DNA from: Roseococcus microcysteis
GTDB taxonomy: Bacteria > Pseudomonadota > Alphaproteobacteria > Acetobacterales > Acetobacteraceae
Direction of reading: 5' to 3'
Assembly: GCF_014764365.1 (NCBI RefSeq)
Contig: NZ_CP061718.1
Location: 2,496,501 to 2,560,500, forward strand
Length of the DNA stretch: 64,000 nucleotides
The notes under the pieces are model-generated. The model was given only the letters and a program-made list of their open reading frames with translations. It was not told where the DNA came from and searched no databases. The stretch's first letter is position 1. Each line of letters starts with the position of its first letter. The position numbers were made by a program, and so were the translations under genes. Positions 8,614 through 19,145 of this stretch are shown piece by piece.

Positions 8614-10803
8614 TCACAGGAACCCCACCGGGTCCACATCCACCTGCACCCGCACATTCGCGGGCACGTCCACCCGCCCCAGCCAGTCGCGCAGCAAGGG
8701 CTGCACCCGCACCCCGCGCGGCGCCTTCAGCAGCAGGCGGTGGCGGTGGCGGCCGCGCAGCAAGGCAAGCGGCGCGGGGGCGGGGCCCAGCACCTGCACC
8801 CCCTCCCCTTCCGGCGCGGCCAGGCCCAGATCCCGCGCCGCGCGTTCCGCCGCCCGCGCATCCTCGGAGCTGACGATCAGCGCGGCCAGGCGGCCGAAGG
8901 GGGGCCAGTGGCCGGGGGCGCGCTGGGCGGCCTCGGCCTCCAGGAAGCCCGGCAGGTCATCGGCCATCAGCGCGGCCATCACGGGGTGGTCGGGCGCGAA
9001 GCTTTGCAGCAGCACCTGGCCTTGCGCCGCCTCGCGCCCCGCCCGACCCGCCACCTGGTGCAACAACTGCATGGTGCGTTCCGCCGCCCGCAAATCCCCG
9101 CCGCCAAGGCCGAGATCGGCATCCACCACCCCCACCAGCGTCAGGTGCGGAAAGTGCCAGCCCTTGGCCACGATCTGCGTGCCGATGATGAGGTCCACCT
9201 CCCGCGCCTCGATCTGGCGGGCGGCCTCGGCGGCGGCGGCGGGGCCGGGGATGGTGTCGCTGGCCATGACCAGGCGGCGGGCGTCGGGGAAAAGTTCCGC
9301 CACCTCCTCCTGGATGCGCTCCACGCCCGGCCCGATGGGCACCAGGGAATGCTCCGCGCCACATTCGGGGCAGGCGGGCGGGGTGGGCGCCGTGTGGCCG
9401 CAATGGTGGCAGAGCAGGCGGCGCTGCGCCCGGTGCTCCACCAGCCAGGCGGTGCAGTTGGGGCATTGCATGCGGTGGCCGCAGGTGCGGCAGAGCGTCA
9501 GCGGCGCATAGCCGCGGCGGTTGAGGAACAGCATGGCCTGTTCGCCGCGCGCCAGCGTCTCGGTGATGGCCGCGACCAAGGGCGGGGCCAGGAAGCGCCC
9601 GCGCTCGGGCGGCGTCACGCGGAGGTCCAGCGCGCGAATGTCGGGCAGGCTCGCCCCGCCATGGCGCTGCGGCAGCGAAAGGCGCGCGTAGCGGCCATCC
9701 TTGGCGTTCGTCACCGTCTCGAGGCTGGGGGTGGCGCTGACCAGCACGCAGGCGGCCTGTTCCAGGCGCGCGCGCACCACGGCCATGTCGCGCGCGTGGT
9801 AGATCACGCCCTCCTCCTGCTTGAAGGCGGTCTCGTGCTCCTCATCCACCACGATGAGGCCGAGGTCCGGGAAGGGCAGGAACAGGGCCGAACGCGCGCC
9901 CACCAGCACGGGCGCCGTTCCCTCCGCCACCGCCCGCCACGTCACCCGCCGCGTGCGCGAGGACAATTCCGAATGCCACAGCGCGGGCGGGGCGCCGAAG
10001 CGCCGCTCGAACCGCGCCAGCCATTGGGTGGAGAGCGCGATTTCCGGCAGCAGCACCAGCGCCTGCCGTCCCTGCCGCAGGCATTCGGCGATGGCGTCCA
10101 GATAGACCTCGGTCTTGCCGGAGCCCGTCACCCCCTCCAGCAGCGTCACGCCGAAGGCGCGCGCCGCCACGCCGCGCACCAGGGCCTCGGCCGCGCGGGA
10201 CTGCGCCTCGCCCAGCGCGGGCGGCGCATAACCTGGGTCCGGGCGGGGGAAGGCCGACTGGCGGGGCATGGCGGCGGGCTGGATCAGCCCGACCGAAGCG
10301 AGGCCCCGCACCACCCCGGGCGAGACGCCCGCCCGCCGACTGATTTCCGTGCCCGGCAGGGTGGCCGTGCCCAGCGCCTCCAGCGCGCGGGCGCGGTCGG
10401 GGGTGATGCGGGCGCCCTCGGGGCGTGGCTGCACCGCGCGCCAGCCAGCCACCGCCGCCGGCTTATCCAGCGCGGAGGGCGAGGCCATGGCCATCCGCAG
10501 CACCGCCCCCGCCGGCGAGAGGGTGTAGGCCGCCACCCAATCCACGAATTCCCGCAGGGGCTTGCGCATGGGCGGCGCGGGCTTGAGGGCGATGACATCC
10601 CGCAGCCTTCCCTCGGCCACGCCGCCCTCCGGCGCATCCTCCCACACCACGCCCAGGGTGGTGCGGCCGCCCAGCGGCACCTCGACGAAGCTGCCGGGGC
10701 CCGCGGGCACGTCCTGGGGCAGCCAGTAGTCATAGGCCTCGGCGAGCGGCAGCGGGAGCAGGACGCGTATGCGCCTTCCGGCCTTTCTTGGGGGTGCTGC
10801 CAT
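8614..10803 (-). CDS. priA: Primosomal protein N' (replication restart helicase PriA)
   Basis: A 729-aa 3'-to-5' DNA helicase that reloads the replisome at stalled forks. An N-terminal 3'-DNA-end-binding domain is followed by Walker [10 protein letters not shown] (Lys230), the DEEH box at 320-323, and eight Zn-binding cysteines (438, 441, 447, 450, 465, 468, 478, 481) in the usual insertion. The helicase C-terminal motifs GTQIVAKGW and QVAGRAGR follow. The ATG at 10803 has AGGGA 7 nt upstream. It is transcribed away from the aldolase gene, with 65 bp between the two starts. Confidence 0.96.
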   Translation of the reverse strand: MAAPPRKAGRRIRVLLPLPLAEAYDYWLPQDVPAGPGSFVEVPLGGRTTLGVVWEDAPEGGVAEGRLRDVIALKPAPPMRKPLREFVDWVAAYTLSPAGAVLRMAMASPSALDKPAAVAGWRAVQPRPEGARITPDRARALEALGTATLPGTEISRRAGVSPGVVRGLASVGLIQPAAMPRQSAFPRPDPGYAPPALGEAQSRAAEALVRGVAARAFGVTLLEGVTGSGKTEVYLDAIAECLRQGRQALVLLPEIALSTQWLARFERRFGAPPALWHSELSSRTRRVTWRAVAEGTAPVLVGARSALFLPFPDLGLIVVDEEHETAFKQEEGVIYHARDMAVVRARLEQAACVLVSATPSLETVTNAKDGRYARLSLPQRHGGASLPDIRALDLRVTPPERGRFLAPPLVAAITETLARGEQAMLFLNRRGYAPLTLCRTCGHRMQCPNCTAWLVEHRAQRRLLCHHCGHTAPTPPACPECGAEHSLVPIGPGVERIQEEVAELFPDARRLVMASDTIPGPAAAAEAARQIEAREVDLIIGTQIVAKGWHFPHLTLVGVVDADLGLGGGDLRAAERTMQLLHQVAGRAGREAAQGQVLLQSFAPDHPVMAALMADDLPGFLEAEAAQRAPGHWPPFGRLAALIVSSEDARAAERAARDLGLAAPEGEGVQVLGPAPAPLALLRGRHRHRLLLKAPRGVRVQPLLRDWLGRVDVPANVRVQVDVDPVGFL

Positions 10804-10868
10804 GGGCTATTCCCTGGGCACCGGCCCGCCCCGGGTCAAGCCCGCCGCCTCTTTGGGATATGCAACAG

Positions 10869-11522
10869 ATGAAGTTCTTCGTGGACACCGCCGATGTCGC
10901 GGAAATCCGGGCCCTGGCCGGATCCGGCCTGCTGGATGGCGTCACCACCAACCCCAGCCTCATCGCCAAGTCCGGCCGCAAGATGAGCGAGGTGATCGCC
11001 GAGATCTGCGAGATCACCCCCGGCCCCGTCTCCGCCGAGGTCACCGCCACCGATTACGACACCATGCTGGCCGAGGGCCGCTACCTGCGCGGCATCGCCG
11101 CCAATGTCTGCGTGAAGGTGCCGCTGACGGAAGCGGGGCTGCGCACCTGCAAGGTGCTGTCCGACGAGGGCACGCCGGTGAACGTCACCCTCTGCTTCTC
11201 GGCCAACCAGGCGCTGCTGGCGGCCAAGGCGGGCGCCACCTTCATCTCGCCCTTCGTGGGCCGCCTCGATGACATCGGCCAGGACGGCATGGGGCTGATC
11301 GCCGACGTGGTGCAGATCTACCGCAACTACGCCTTCAAGACCGAGGTGCTGGTCGCCTCCATCCGGCACCCCGTGCATGTGCTGCAATCCGCGAAGCTCG
11401 GCGCCCATGTGGGCACCATGCCGCCCAACGTGATCCGCGCCCTGTTCAAGCACCCGCTGACGGACAAGGGGCTGGAGGCCTTCCTGGCCGATTGGGCGAA
11501 GACGGGGCAAACCATTATTTGA
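10869..11522 (+). CDS. fsa: Fructose-6-phosphate aldolase / transaldolase (TalC/MipB family)
   Basis: A 217-aa small transaldolase-fold enzyme. It starts [10 protein letters not shown] and has [12 protein letters not shown] at 24-35; the Schiff-base Lys83 is in NVCVKVPLT, followed by NVTLCFS and the late ISPFVGR. This short family either cleaves fructose-6-phosphate to glyceraldehyde-3-phosphate and dihydroxyacetone or acts as a transaldolase. Sequence alone does not settle which. The ATG at 10869 fits the family start and a GGGAT 10 nt upstream; an ATG three codons earlier is possible. Its stop codon is followed at once by copy B of the structured repeat. Confidence 0.92.
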   Translation: MKFFVDTADVAEIRALAGSGLLDGVTTNPSLIAKSGRKMSEVIAEICEITPGPVSAEVTATDYDTMLAEGRYLRGIAANVCVKVPLTEAGLRTCKVLSDEGTPVNVTLCFSANQALLAAKAGATFISPFVGRLDDIGQDGMGLIADVVQIYRNYAFKTEVLVASIRHPVHVLQSAKLGAHVGTMPPNVIRALFKHPLTDKGLEAFLADWAKTGQTII

Positions 11523-11523
11523 C

Positions 11524-11628
11524 GCCCTCAAGCGCCGGGCGGCGGCTCCGCCGCCTTGGCTTCCGCGCCGCGCGCTGGCGCGCCGGGGCCAGCGGTTGGG
11601 CTGGGCGCGCCGGCCGCCTTGCGGCCGG
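11524..11628 (+). repeat. Structured intergenic repeat, copy B (3' of fsa)
   Basis: The element begins two bases after the aldolase stop with GCCCTCAAGCGCCGGGC. It continues with hairpin 1 (GGCGGC 11541-11546, loop tcc, GCCGCC 11550-11555), TTGGCTTCCGC and a G+C-rich middle, and ends in hairpin 2 (CCGGCCGC 11610-11617, ctt, GCGGCCGG 11621-11628). It matches copy A (5361-5463, reverse strand) along its length and lies in the same sense relative to its upstream gene. The hairpin 1 arms differ between copies but stay fully paired. Confidence 0.8.
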
Positions 11629-11730
11629 TGAGTGGGGAAGTGGGCGCTTTTCCTGCACTCGGGCGCTGGGCTGCGGCTCCCCTGATCGGGAGGTTTCCCT
11701 GACTCCGCCGCCCCATGCCATGCTCCGCGC

Positions 11731-12280
11731 ATGACCGCCGCCCGCAAGACCGAGGCCGAGGAGGCCGCCTTCGTCGAGGCCTATCTGCGCGCCCATCCCG
11801 GCTTCCTCGCCGCGCGCCCGGGCCTCTACGCCGTCCTGGCACCCCCCCGCCGCGTCCATGGCGAGGTGCTGGCCGACCACATGGCGGCCATGATCCAGGC
11901 CGGGCGGGCCGAGTGGCGCCAAGTCCTCGCCGCCGGGCGCACCGGGCGCAGCTTCGCCGCCAAGGTGGCCGAGGCCGTCCTCGCCCTCATCGCCGCCGCG
12001 GACCCGCGCGATTGCGTGCGCCACGAATGGCCCTCCCTGCTGGGCGTCGAGCACGCCACCCTCCTGCCCCACCCCGCCCCCGCGGCCCTGACCCTGCGCG
12101 ACACCCCCGCGCCGACCCCCTCTGGCATGGTGAGGCCGCGCCGCTGGTCCGCCGCGAGGCCCTGCTGCGCGTGGGCGAGGCCACGCTCGCCCTCGGCGCC
12201 CGCGCGGCGGAGGACCTGCCGCACGAACCCGAATCCCTGGACGTGCTGGCCCGCGCCCTGCACGCCGGCCTGCACCGCGC

Positions 12281-12284
<4 letters not shown>
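11731..12284 (+). pseudogene. DUF484 family protein, frameshifted (probably a consensus error)
   Basis: The first half (MTAARKTEAEEAAFVEAYLR onward, then a GEVLADHMAAMI segment) reads in one frame. The C-terminal part (ADPLWHGEAAPLVRREALLR to HAGLHRA) reads in the -1 frame, and its TGA overlaps the xerC ATG as ATGA. Adding one C to the C run at 12104-12108 joins the two into a 184-aa protein. DUF484 proteins are GAF-like, of unknown role, and commonly sit just before xerC, as here. The overlapped stop is strong evidence that the intact gene ended there. Confidence 0.75.
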
Positions 12285-13216
<932 letters not shown>

Positions 13217-13228
13217 GAGGAACTCCCC

Positions 13229-14029
13229 TTGCGTATCGCCACCTGGAACATCAACAGCGTGCGGCTGCGCTGGCCGCTGCTGAAGGCGCTGGACGCGGCG
13301 CAGGCGCCGGACGTGCTCTGCCTGCAAGAGACGAAGTGCCCGGATGAGCTGTTTCCCCGCGCGGAGATCGAGGCGCTGGGCTTCCCCCACATCGCGGCCA
13401 AGGGGATGAAGGGCTACAATGGCGTGGCCATCCTCTCGCGCGTGCCCTTCACCCTGGTGGAGGATGCGCCCGACTGGTGCGCGCGCGGCGATTGCCGGCA
13501 CCTGGTGGCGCTGCTCGACGCGCCGGGCGGGCCCATCGAGCTGCATGATTTCTACGTCCCCGCCGGCGGCGACATTCCCGACCGCGAGGCCAACCCGAAA
13601 TTCGCGCACAAGCTCGACTTCGTGGCCGAAGCGACGGCCTGGACCGCGACGCGCGCGCCCACGCGCCGCCGCGTGCTGGTGGGCGACCTGAACATCGCAC
13701 CGCTGGAGCACGATGTCTGGTCGCACAAGCAATTGCTGGATGTGGTGAGCCACACGCCCGTCGAGGTGGAGGCCATGGCGCGCTGGATGGAACAGGGCCA
13801 GTGGCACGACGCCGTGCGCCACTTCGTGCCGGCCAGCGAGAAGCTCTATTCCTGGTGGAGCTACCGCGCGCGCGACTGGGAGGCGAGTGACCGCGGCCGG
13901 CGCCTCGACCACATCTGGGTCAGCGAGGATCTGCGCGGCAAGCTCACGCGCCAGCACATCCTGCGCGAGGCGCGCGGCTGGGAAAAGGCGAGCGACCATG
14001 TGCCGGTGATGGTGGAGATGGCGCTGTGA
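13229..14029 (+). CDS. xthA: Exodeoxyribonuclease III
   Basis: A 266-aa AP endonuclease/3'-exonuclease of base-excision repair. The opening RIATWNINSVRLR, Glu34 in CLQETK, the VGDLNIAP block, the RLDHIWVS strand and the final SDHVPV give the catalytic set of the exonuclease III superfamily. The start is a TTG (13229), with GAGAGG 8-9 nt upstream and no ATG in a sensible place. It lies 12 bp after xerC, and its stop overlaps the next GTG start. Confidence 0.93.
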   Translation: MRIATWNINSVRLRWPLLKALDAAQAPDVLCLQETKCPDELFPRAEIEALGFPHIAAKGMKGYNGVAILSRVPFTLVEDAPDWCARGDCRHLVALLDAPGGPIELHDFYVPAGGDIPDREANPKFAHKLDFVAEATAWTATRAPTRRRVLVGDLNIAPLEHDVWSHKQLLDVVSHTPVEVEAMARWMEQGQWHDAVRHFVPASEKLYSWWSYRARDWEASDRGRRLDHIWVSEDLRGKLTRQHILREARGWEKASDHVPVMVEMAL

Positions 14030-14898
14030 CGCGCCGCTATCCCTTCGTCACGCTCGACGTCTTCACCAACACGCGCTTCGGCGGCAACCCGCTGGCGGTG
14101 TTTCCCGATGCGCGCGGTCTGTCGGACGCGGAGATGCTGGCGCTGACGCGTGAGTTCAATCTCAGCGAGACCACCTTCGTCCTGCCGCCCGAGGACCCCG
14201 CCAACACCGCCCGCGTGCGCATCTTCAGCCGCGCGGGTGAGATGCCCTTCGCCGGCCACCCCAATGTCGGCACGGGCTTCGCACTCGCCCCGCGCGCGGT
14301 GGAAGGCGTGCTGCGCTTCGAGGAGATCGCCGGCCTGGTCGAGGTGCGCGTCGAAGGCGACAGCGCCGAGATCACGGCGCCGCAGCCGTTGGCGCTGGGC
14401 GAACGGATGGACCCGGCGCTGCTGGCCGGCTGCGTGGGCATCGCGCCCGCGGATGTCCTCACCGAGGGCCACGCCCCCGTCATCGCAGGCTGCGGCAATG
14501 TCTTCATCATCGCGCAGGTGACGGAGGCCGCGCTGGCCCAGGCCCGCCCCGACCCCGCCGCCTTCGCCGCCGCGGCGCGGGAATTCCCGCATCTGGGCGC
14601 GCGGGGATTGCCGCTCTACCTCTATGCCGTGACGGGCGCCACGACGCTCAGCGCGCGCATGTTCGCCCCCCTGACGGGCACCATGGAAGATGCCGCCACC
14701 GGCAGCGCCGCGGCACCGCTCGCCGCGCTGCGCCTGTCCCTTACCCAGGACGCCACGGCGCGCTTCGACATCACCCAGGGCGTCGAGATGGGCCGGCCCT
14801 CGCTGATGCGGAGCACGGCGCGGCGCGAAGGTGAGGCCATCCACGCCACCGTCGGCGGCGCCTGCGTGCCCGTGCTGCGCGGCGAGGCCCTGCTGTAG
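14026..14898 (+). CDS. PhzF family isomerase/epimerase
   Basis: A 290-aa protein with the diaminopimelate-epimerase-like double fold. The family catalytic Glu is Glu48 in FNLSETTFV; the substrate loop MPFAGHPNVGTG and the late MEDAATGSAAAPL are conserved. The family includes phenazine-biosynthesis isomerases and many enzymes of unknown substrate. No phenazine genes are nearby, so no specific reaction is claimed. The GTG start at 14026 overlaps the xthA stop as GTGA, so the genes are probably coupled. Confidence 0.88.
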   Translation: MTRRYPFVTLDVFTNTRFGGNPLAVFPDARGLSDAEMLALTREFNLSETTFVLPPEDPANTARVRIFSRAGEMPFAGHPNVGTGFALAPRAVEGVLRFEEIAGLVEVRVEGDSAEITAPQPLALGERMDPALLAGCVGIAPADVLTEGHAPVIAGCGNVFIIAQVTEAALAQARPDPAAFAAAAREFPHLGARGLPLYLYAVTGATTLSARMFAPLTGTMEDAATGSAAAPLAALRLSLTQDATARFDITQGVEMGRPSLMRSTARREGEAIHATVGGACVPVLRGEALL

Positions 14899-14979
14899 CG
14901 CAGCAAAAAAGTGGACATGGCGGCCCCGCGCTCGTCATGCTCCGGCCCCAGACCCGTAACGGGCATGGGAGACTGAGAG

Positions 14980-16563
14980 ATGCAAAGACGTTCCTTCCTG
15001 GCCGGCGCCGCCGCGGCGGCCGCCGCGCCTTCCATCGTGCAGGCGCAGGCCAACCGCGTGCTCAAGGTGGTGCCCCACGCGAACCTGACCGTGATGGACC
15101 CGGTCTGGACCACCGCCTACATCACCCGCAACCACGGCTTCGCGGTGTGGGACACGCTCTACGGCCTGGATGACGACTACCGTCCGCAGCCGCAGATGGT
15201 GGAAGGCCACACCGTCGAGAATGACGGCAAGCTCTGGACCTTCACCCTGCGCGAAGGGCTGCGCTTCCACAACAACGAACCCGTCCGCGCGCAGGATTGC
15301 ATCGCCTCGCTGGAGCGCTGGGGCAAGCGCGACGCCATGGGCACGCGCCTCGCGGCACTCACCGAGGAGATGCGCGCGCTGGACGACCGGCGCTTCACCA
15401 TCCGCCTCAGCCGGCCCTTCGGGCTGATGCTGGACGCGCTGGCCAAGCCCACCTCCAACGCGCCCTTCATCATGCCGGCCAGCATCGCCGCGACCGACGC
15501 CTTCACGCAAATCCGCCCCGACCAGGTGATCGGTTCCGGCCCCTTCACCTTCAACGCGCGGGAACTGATCTCCGGCAGCCGCGTGGTCTATGAGCGCTTC
15601 GCCGGCTACCGGCCGCGCGCGAACGGCACGCCCAGCGGCACGGCCGGCCCCAAGGTCGTGCATTTCGACCGCGTGGAGTGGCACATCATCCCGGACTTCG
15701 CGACCGCCGCGAACGCCATGGTCTCGGGCGAGATGGATTGGTGGGAGGTGGCCACGCCGGACCTCGCCCCCATGCTGCGGCGGAACCGCAACGTGAACGT
15801 GATGGTGCCGGACCCGCTGGGCTCCATCGCCGTCATGCGGCCCAACCATCTGCACGCGCCGATGAACAACCCGAAATTCCGCCAGGCGCTGCTGCGCGCC
15901 GTGAACCAGGCGGATTTCATGACGGCCTTCATGGGCAGCGATCCGCAGGGCTTCAAATCCGGCGTGGGCGCCTTCACCCCCGGCACGCCGCTGGCCAGCG
16001 ATGCGGGGCTGGAAGTCTTCGAGAACAACATCGAGACCGCCCGCCGCATGATCCGCGAGAGCGGCTACAATGGCGAACGCATCGTGCTGCTCGGCACCAC
16101 CGACATCGCGAGCCTCGCCGCATGGTCGCAGGTGGCGGCCGACATGTTCCGCCGCCTCCAGGTCAACATTGATTTCCAGTCCATGGACTGGGGCACGGTG
16201 GTGCAGCGCCGCGCGCAGCAGACGCCGCCCGATGCCGGCGGCTGGAGCGCCTTCTGCACCAATTGGGGCGGGCTGGATCACCTCAACCCCGCCGGCCACC
16301 TCATGCTGCGCGGCCAGGGGCGGCAGGGCTTCATCGGCTGGCCGGAAAGTGCCCGCCTCGAATCCCTGCGCGAGGCCTGGTTCGAAGCACCCGACCTGCC
16401 GGCGCAGCAGCGCATCGCCGCCGATTTGCAGCGGCAGATGTTCGAGGACGTGCCCTACATCCCGCTCGGCCAGTTCTTCCAGCCGCTCGCGCATCGCCGC
16501 AACCTGACGGGCGTGATGCAGCCCGGCGGCATCCCGGTCTTCTGGAACGTGCGCCGGACCTGA
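14980..16563 (+). CDS. ABC transporter substrate-binding protein, family 5 (peptide/opine/nickel type)
   Basis: A 527-aa periplasmic solute-binding protein. It has a twin-arginine-like export signal (QRRSFLAGAAAAAAA, cleavage near residue 22 at VQAQA). The mature part follows the SBP_bac_5 plan: the early DPVWTTAYITRNHG region, the FTLREGLRFHNNEPV segment, GSGPFTF, and a late PYIPLGQFF segment. No permease or ATPase genes are adjacent, so it is an orphan component and the ligand cannot be named. A GGGAG lies about 9 nt before the ATG. Confidence 0.9.
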   Translation: MQRRSFLAGAAAAAAAPSIVQAQANRVLKVVPHANLTVMDPVWTTAYITRNHGFAVWDTLYGLDDDYRPQPQMVEGHTVENDGKLWTFTLREGLRFHNNEPVRAQDCIASLERWGKRDAMGTRLAALTEEMRALDDRRFTIRLSRPFGLMLDALAKPTSNAPFIMPASIAATDAFTQIRPDQVIGSGPFTFNARELISGSRVVYERFAGYRPRANGTPSGTAGPKVVHFDRVEWHIIPDFATAANAMVSGEMDWWEVATPDLAPMLRRNRNVNVMVPDPLGSIAVMRPNHLHAPMNNPKFRQALLRAVNQADFMTAFMGSDPQGFKSGVGAFTPGTPLASDAGLEVFENNIETARRMIRESGYNGERIVLLGTTDIASLAAWSQVAADMFRRLQVNIDFQSMDWGTVVQRRAQQTPPDAGGWSAFCTNWGGLDHLNPAGHLMLRGQGRQGFIGWPESARLESLREAWFEAPDLPAQQRIAADLQRQMFEDVPYIPLGQFFQPLAHRRNLTGVMQPGGIPVFWNVRRT

Positions 16564-16587
16564 CGCGGGGGGTCCTTTCGTCTACAA

Positions 16588-16612
16588 CCTCCGCGCGCAC
16601 AGTCAGCGGAGG
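16588..16612 (+). promoter_or_regulatory. Hairpin covering the lemA ribosome-binding site
   Basis: CCTCCGC (16588-16594) pairs perfectly with GCGGAGG (16606-16612) around an 11-nt loop. The right arm is the Shine-Dalgarno sequence of the LemA gene (ATG 16618). When folded it would block translation. Confidence 0.5.
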
Positions 16613-16617
16613 GCGTG

Positions 16618-17187
16618 ATGGAAATGGTGTATATCCTGGGCGGCGTCCTGGTGCTGGTCGCCGCCTATGTCATCGTCACCTACAACCGGCTGGTCGGCCT
16701 GCGCATCCGTGTGCGCGAGGCGTGGTCGGACATCCAGGTGCAGATGAAGCGCCGCTACGACCTCATCCCCAACCTGGTCGAGACGGTGCGCGGCTATGCG
16801 GGGCATGAGAGCGAGACGCTGGAAAAGGTGGTGCGCGCCCGTGGCGAGGCCATGTCCAACCAGGGCAGCCCCGAGGCCCAGGCGCGGAGCGAGAACGCGC
16901 TGCAATCCACGCTGAAATCCCTGTTCGCGCTGAGCGAGGCCTATCCCGAGCTGAAGGCCGACGCGAATTTCCGCCAGCTCCAGCAGGAGCTGACCGACAC
17001 CGAGAACCGCATCAAGATGTCGCGCCGCTTCTACAATGGCTCGGCGCGCGAGCTGAACGTGGCGGTGGAGCAGTTCCCCTCCAACATCGTGGCCCGTTCC
17101 TTCGGCTTCACGCCCGCCGAATTCTTCACCCTCGACGAGGCTGAGGCCGAAGCCGCCTCCCGCCCCGTGCCCGTCTCCTTCCGTTGA
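16618..17187 (+). CDS. LemA family protein
   Basis: A 189-aa protein with one N-terminal membrane segment (VYILGGVLVLVAAYVIVTY) and the LemA helical domain, whose signature YNRLVGLRIRVREAWSDI and KRRYDLIPNLVETV are both present. A late FYNGSARELN is also typical. Function is unknown; the family is often paired with DUF2207 or TPM-domain membrane proteins, as here. The ATG at 16618 is preferred over an adjoining GTG and later ATG because of GGAGG spacing. That GGAGG lies in a perfect hairpin. Confidence 0.9.
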   Translation: MEMVYILGGVLVLVAAYVIVTYNRLVGLRIRVREAWSDIQVQMKRRYDLIPNLVETVRGYAGHESETLEKVVRARGEAMSNQGSPEAQARSENALQSTLKSLFALSEAYPELKADANFRQLQQELTDTENRIKMSRRFYNGSARELNVAVEQFPSNIVARSFGFTPAEFFTLDEAEAEAASRPVPVSFR

Positions 17188-17201
17188 CGGGTGGGAAGCT
17201 G

Positions 17202-19088
17202 ATGCGCTGGCTGCTGGCGTTCTGCCTCTGGCTCGCGGCCGGGGCCGCGTTCGCGCAGCAGGTGGAGGTCACGCGCGACTTTACCGCGCGCATCGAGATC
17301 CAGGCCGATGGCGCCCTCATCGTCACCGAGGAGATCGAGGTACTGGCGCTGGGCCAGGCCATCCGCCGCGGCATCTACCGCGACTATGATTTGCGCCCGA
17401 TAGACCCCGCCGGCATCTTCCGCGCGGGGTTCCAGGTGCTGGAGGCCACCCGCAACGGTGAGGCGGAGACCTTCCGCACCGAGCGCATCGGCGGCGGCGT
17501 GCGCGTCTATCTCGGCCGCGCGGACGCGGTGCTGACGCAGGGCGTCCACCGCTACCGCCTGCGCTTCCGCATGGAGAACGAGGTCCGCGCCTTCGAGGGC
17601 TTCGACGAGGTCTACTGGAATGTGAACGGCACGGGTTGGGCCTTCCCCGTGCTGCGCCTCTCGGCCGAGGTGGTGCTGCCGCCGGGCGCCACCGCCACGC
17701 GCCAGGCCGCCTATACCGGCCGCGCGCGGGAGCGCGGCGGCGATGTCCGCGTCACGGATCTCGGCGGCGGGCGCATCGCCTTCCAGGCCACGCGGCCGCT
17801 CGCGGCGGGCGAGAACCTCACCGTCGCCGTGGGCTTTCCGCAGGGCTTCGTCACCCATGACGCGCGGCACGGGGCGTTGCACTGGCTGATGAACCGCTCC
17901 CCGCTGGAGGTGGGCGGCGTCGTGCTGGCGCTGCTGCTCGCCTATTACGGCTTCGTCTGGCACCGCGTGGGGCGCGACCCCCGCGGCGGGCCCATCATTC
18001 CCGTCTACCAGCCGACCCTGCCGCCCGCCGCCATGCGCTTCATCGAGCGCATGGGCTTCGACGCGCAATGCCTGTCGGCCGCGGTGATCAGCCTCGCGGT
18101 GAAGGGGCACCTCACCATCAGCGAGGATTCTTCGCGCCAGATCATCCTGACGCGCGCCGCGCCGCCGCCCGGCGCGCCCGAGCCCTCGGCGGGCGAGGCG
18201 GTGCTGCTGCAGCAATTGCTGGGCGGCCGCCAGATGATCGTGCTGGCGCAGGCCAACCATTCCGCGCTCTCCACCGCGCGCTCGGCGCTGCGGCGGCACC
18301 TGGACGCCACCTTCAACCGCGTCTTCTTCCGCCGGAACACGGGCTGGAAGGTGCTGGGCGTGCTCATCACGCTGCTGGGCTGGGCGGCCATGGCGCTGAC
18401 CCATCCGCATGTGCTGGAGGTGGCGCCCCTCGTGATCATGGTGGGTGGCTTCGCGGCGGTGACGCTGCGCATTCCGCTCGGCCTCGTCCGGGGTTTCCGG
18501 CAATGGCGCGCGGGCGGCGGCATCCGCGAGGCTTTCGGCCTGGTGGTGGCCGCGGTGGCCGGGCTGTTCGTCGCCGGGTTCACCCTGTTCGGGGTCCTCT
18601 TCGCGGCCGAGTTCATCGGCTGGGAGATGGTGGCGGGCACCATCGCCCTCGTCGCGGTGAACGTGATCTTCCACCATCTGCTGAAGGCGCCCACCCCCAC
18701 CGGCCGCCAGGCGCTGGACGAGATCGAGGGCACGCGCCTCTACCTGACCGTGGCGGAGGCCGAGCGACTGCGCTTCCACAACCCGCCCGACCGCACGCCC
18801 GAGCATTTCGAGGCGCTGCTGCCCTATGCCGTGGCGCTGGGCGTGGAGACGGCCTGGACGCGGCAGTTCAGCGACGTGCTGGCCCGCGCCGCGACCTCGC
18901 CCGAGGGCTACCAGCCGCGCTGGTACCGGGGCGGGCGCTATCGGGGGTCGGGGCTGTCGGGCCTCGGCAGCGCGCTGGCCAGTTCCTATGGCTCGGCCGC
19001 ACGGTCCCCCTCCTCCTCGCGCAGCGGCTCGGGGGGCGGCGGGTTCTCGGGCGGGGGTGGGGGCAGCCGGGGCGGCGGCGGGTGGTGA
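17202..19088 (+). CDS. DUF2207 domain-containing membrane protein
   Basis: A 628-aa protein. It has a Sec signal (MRWLLAFCLWLAAGAAFAQ) and an exported DUF2207 domain (roughly 20-240) with EEIEVLALGQAIRRGIYRD. A membrane segment follows near 245-265 (VGGVVLALLLAYYGFVW), then a cytosolic part, then a pair of hydrophobic stretches near 385-430 and a further one near 460-510. The tail is Ser/Gly-rich and ends in repeated glycines, a common C-terminus in this family. It partners the LemA gene 14 bp upstream; function is unknown. ATG 17202 has GGGAAG just upstream and opens the signal peptide. Confidence 0.88.
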   Translation: MRWLLAFCLWLAAGAAFAQQVEVTRDFTARIEIQADGALIVTEEIEVLALGQAIRRGIYRDYDLRPIDPAGIFRAGFQVLEATRNGEAETFRTERIGGGVRVYLGRADAVLTQGVHRYRLRFRMENEVRAFEGFDEVYWNVNGTGWAFPVLRLSAEVVLPPGATATRQAAYTGRARERGGDVRVTDLGGGRIAFQATRPLAAGENLTVAVGFPQGFVTHDARHGALHWLMNRSPLEVGGVVLALLLAYYGFVWHRVGRDPRGGPIIPVYQPTLPPAAMRFIERMGFDAQCLSAAVISLAVKGHLTISEDSSRQIILTRAAPPPGAPEPSAGEAVLLQQLLGGRQMIVLAQANHSALSTARSALRRHLDATFNRVFFRRNTGWKVLGVLITLLGWAAMALTHPHVLEVAPLVIMVGGFAAVTLRIPLGLVRGFRQWRAGGGIREAFGLVVAAVAGLFVAGFTLFGVLFAAEFIGWEMVAGTIALVAVNVIFHHLLKAPTPTGRQALDEIEGTRLYLTVAEAERLRFHNPPDRTPEHFEALLPYAVALGVETAWTRQFSDVLARAATSPEGYQPRWYRGGRYRGSGLSGLGSALASSYGSAARSPSSSRSGSGGGGFSGGGGGSRGGGGW

Positions 19089-19145
19089 CGCGCCGCTTCA
19101 AGCACCGCTTGACCGGAGCATGGGCCCCTCGCCATGTTGGACCCC

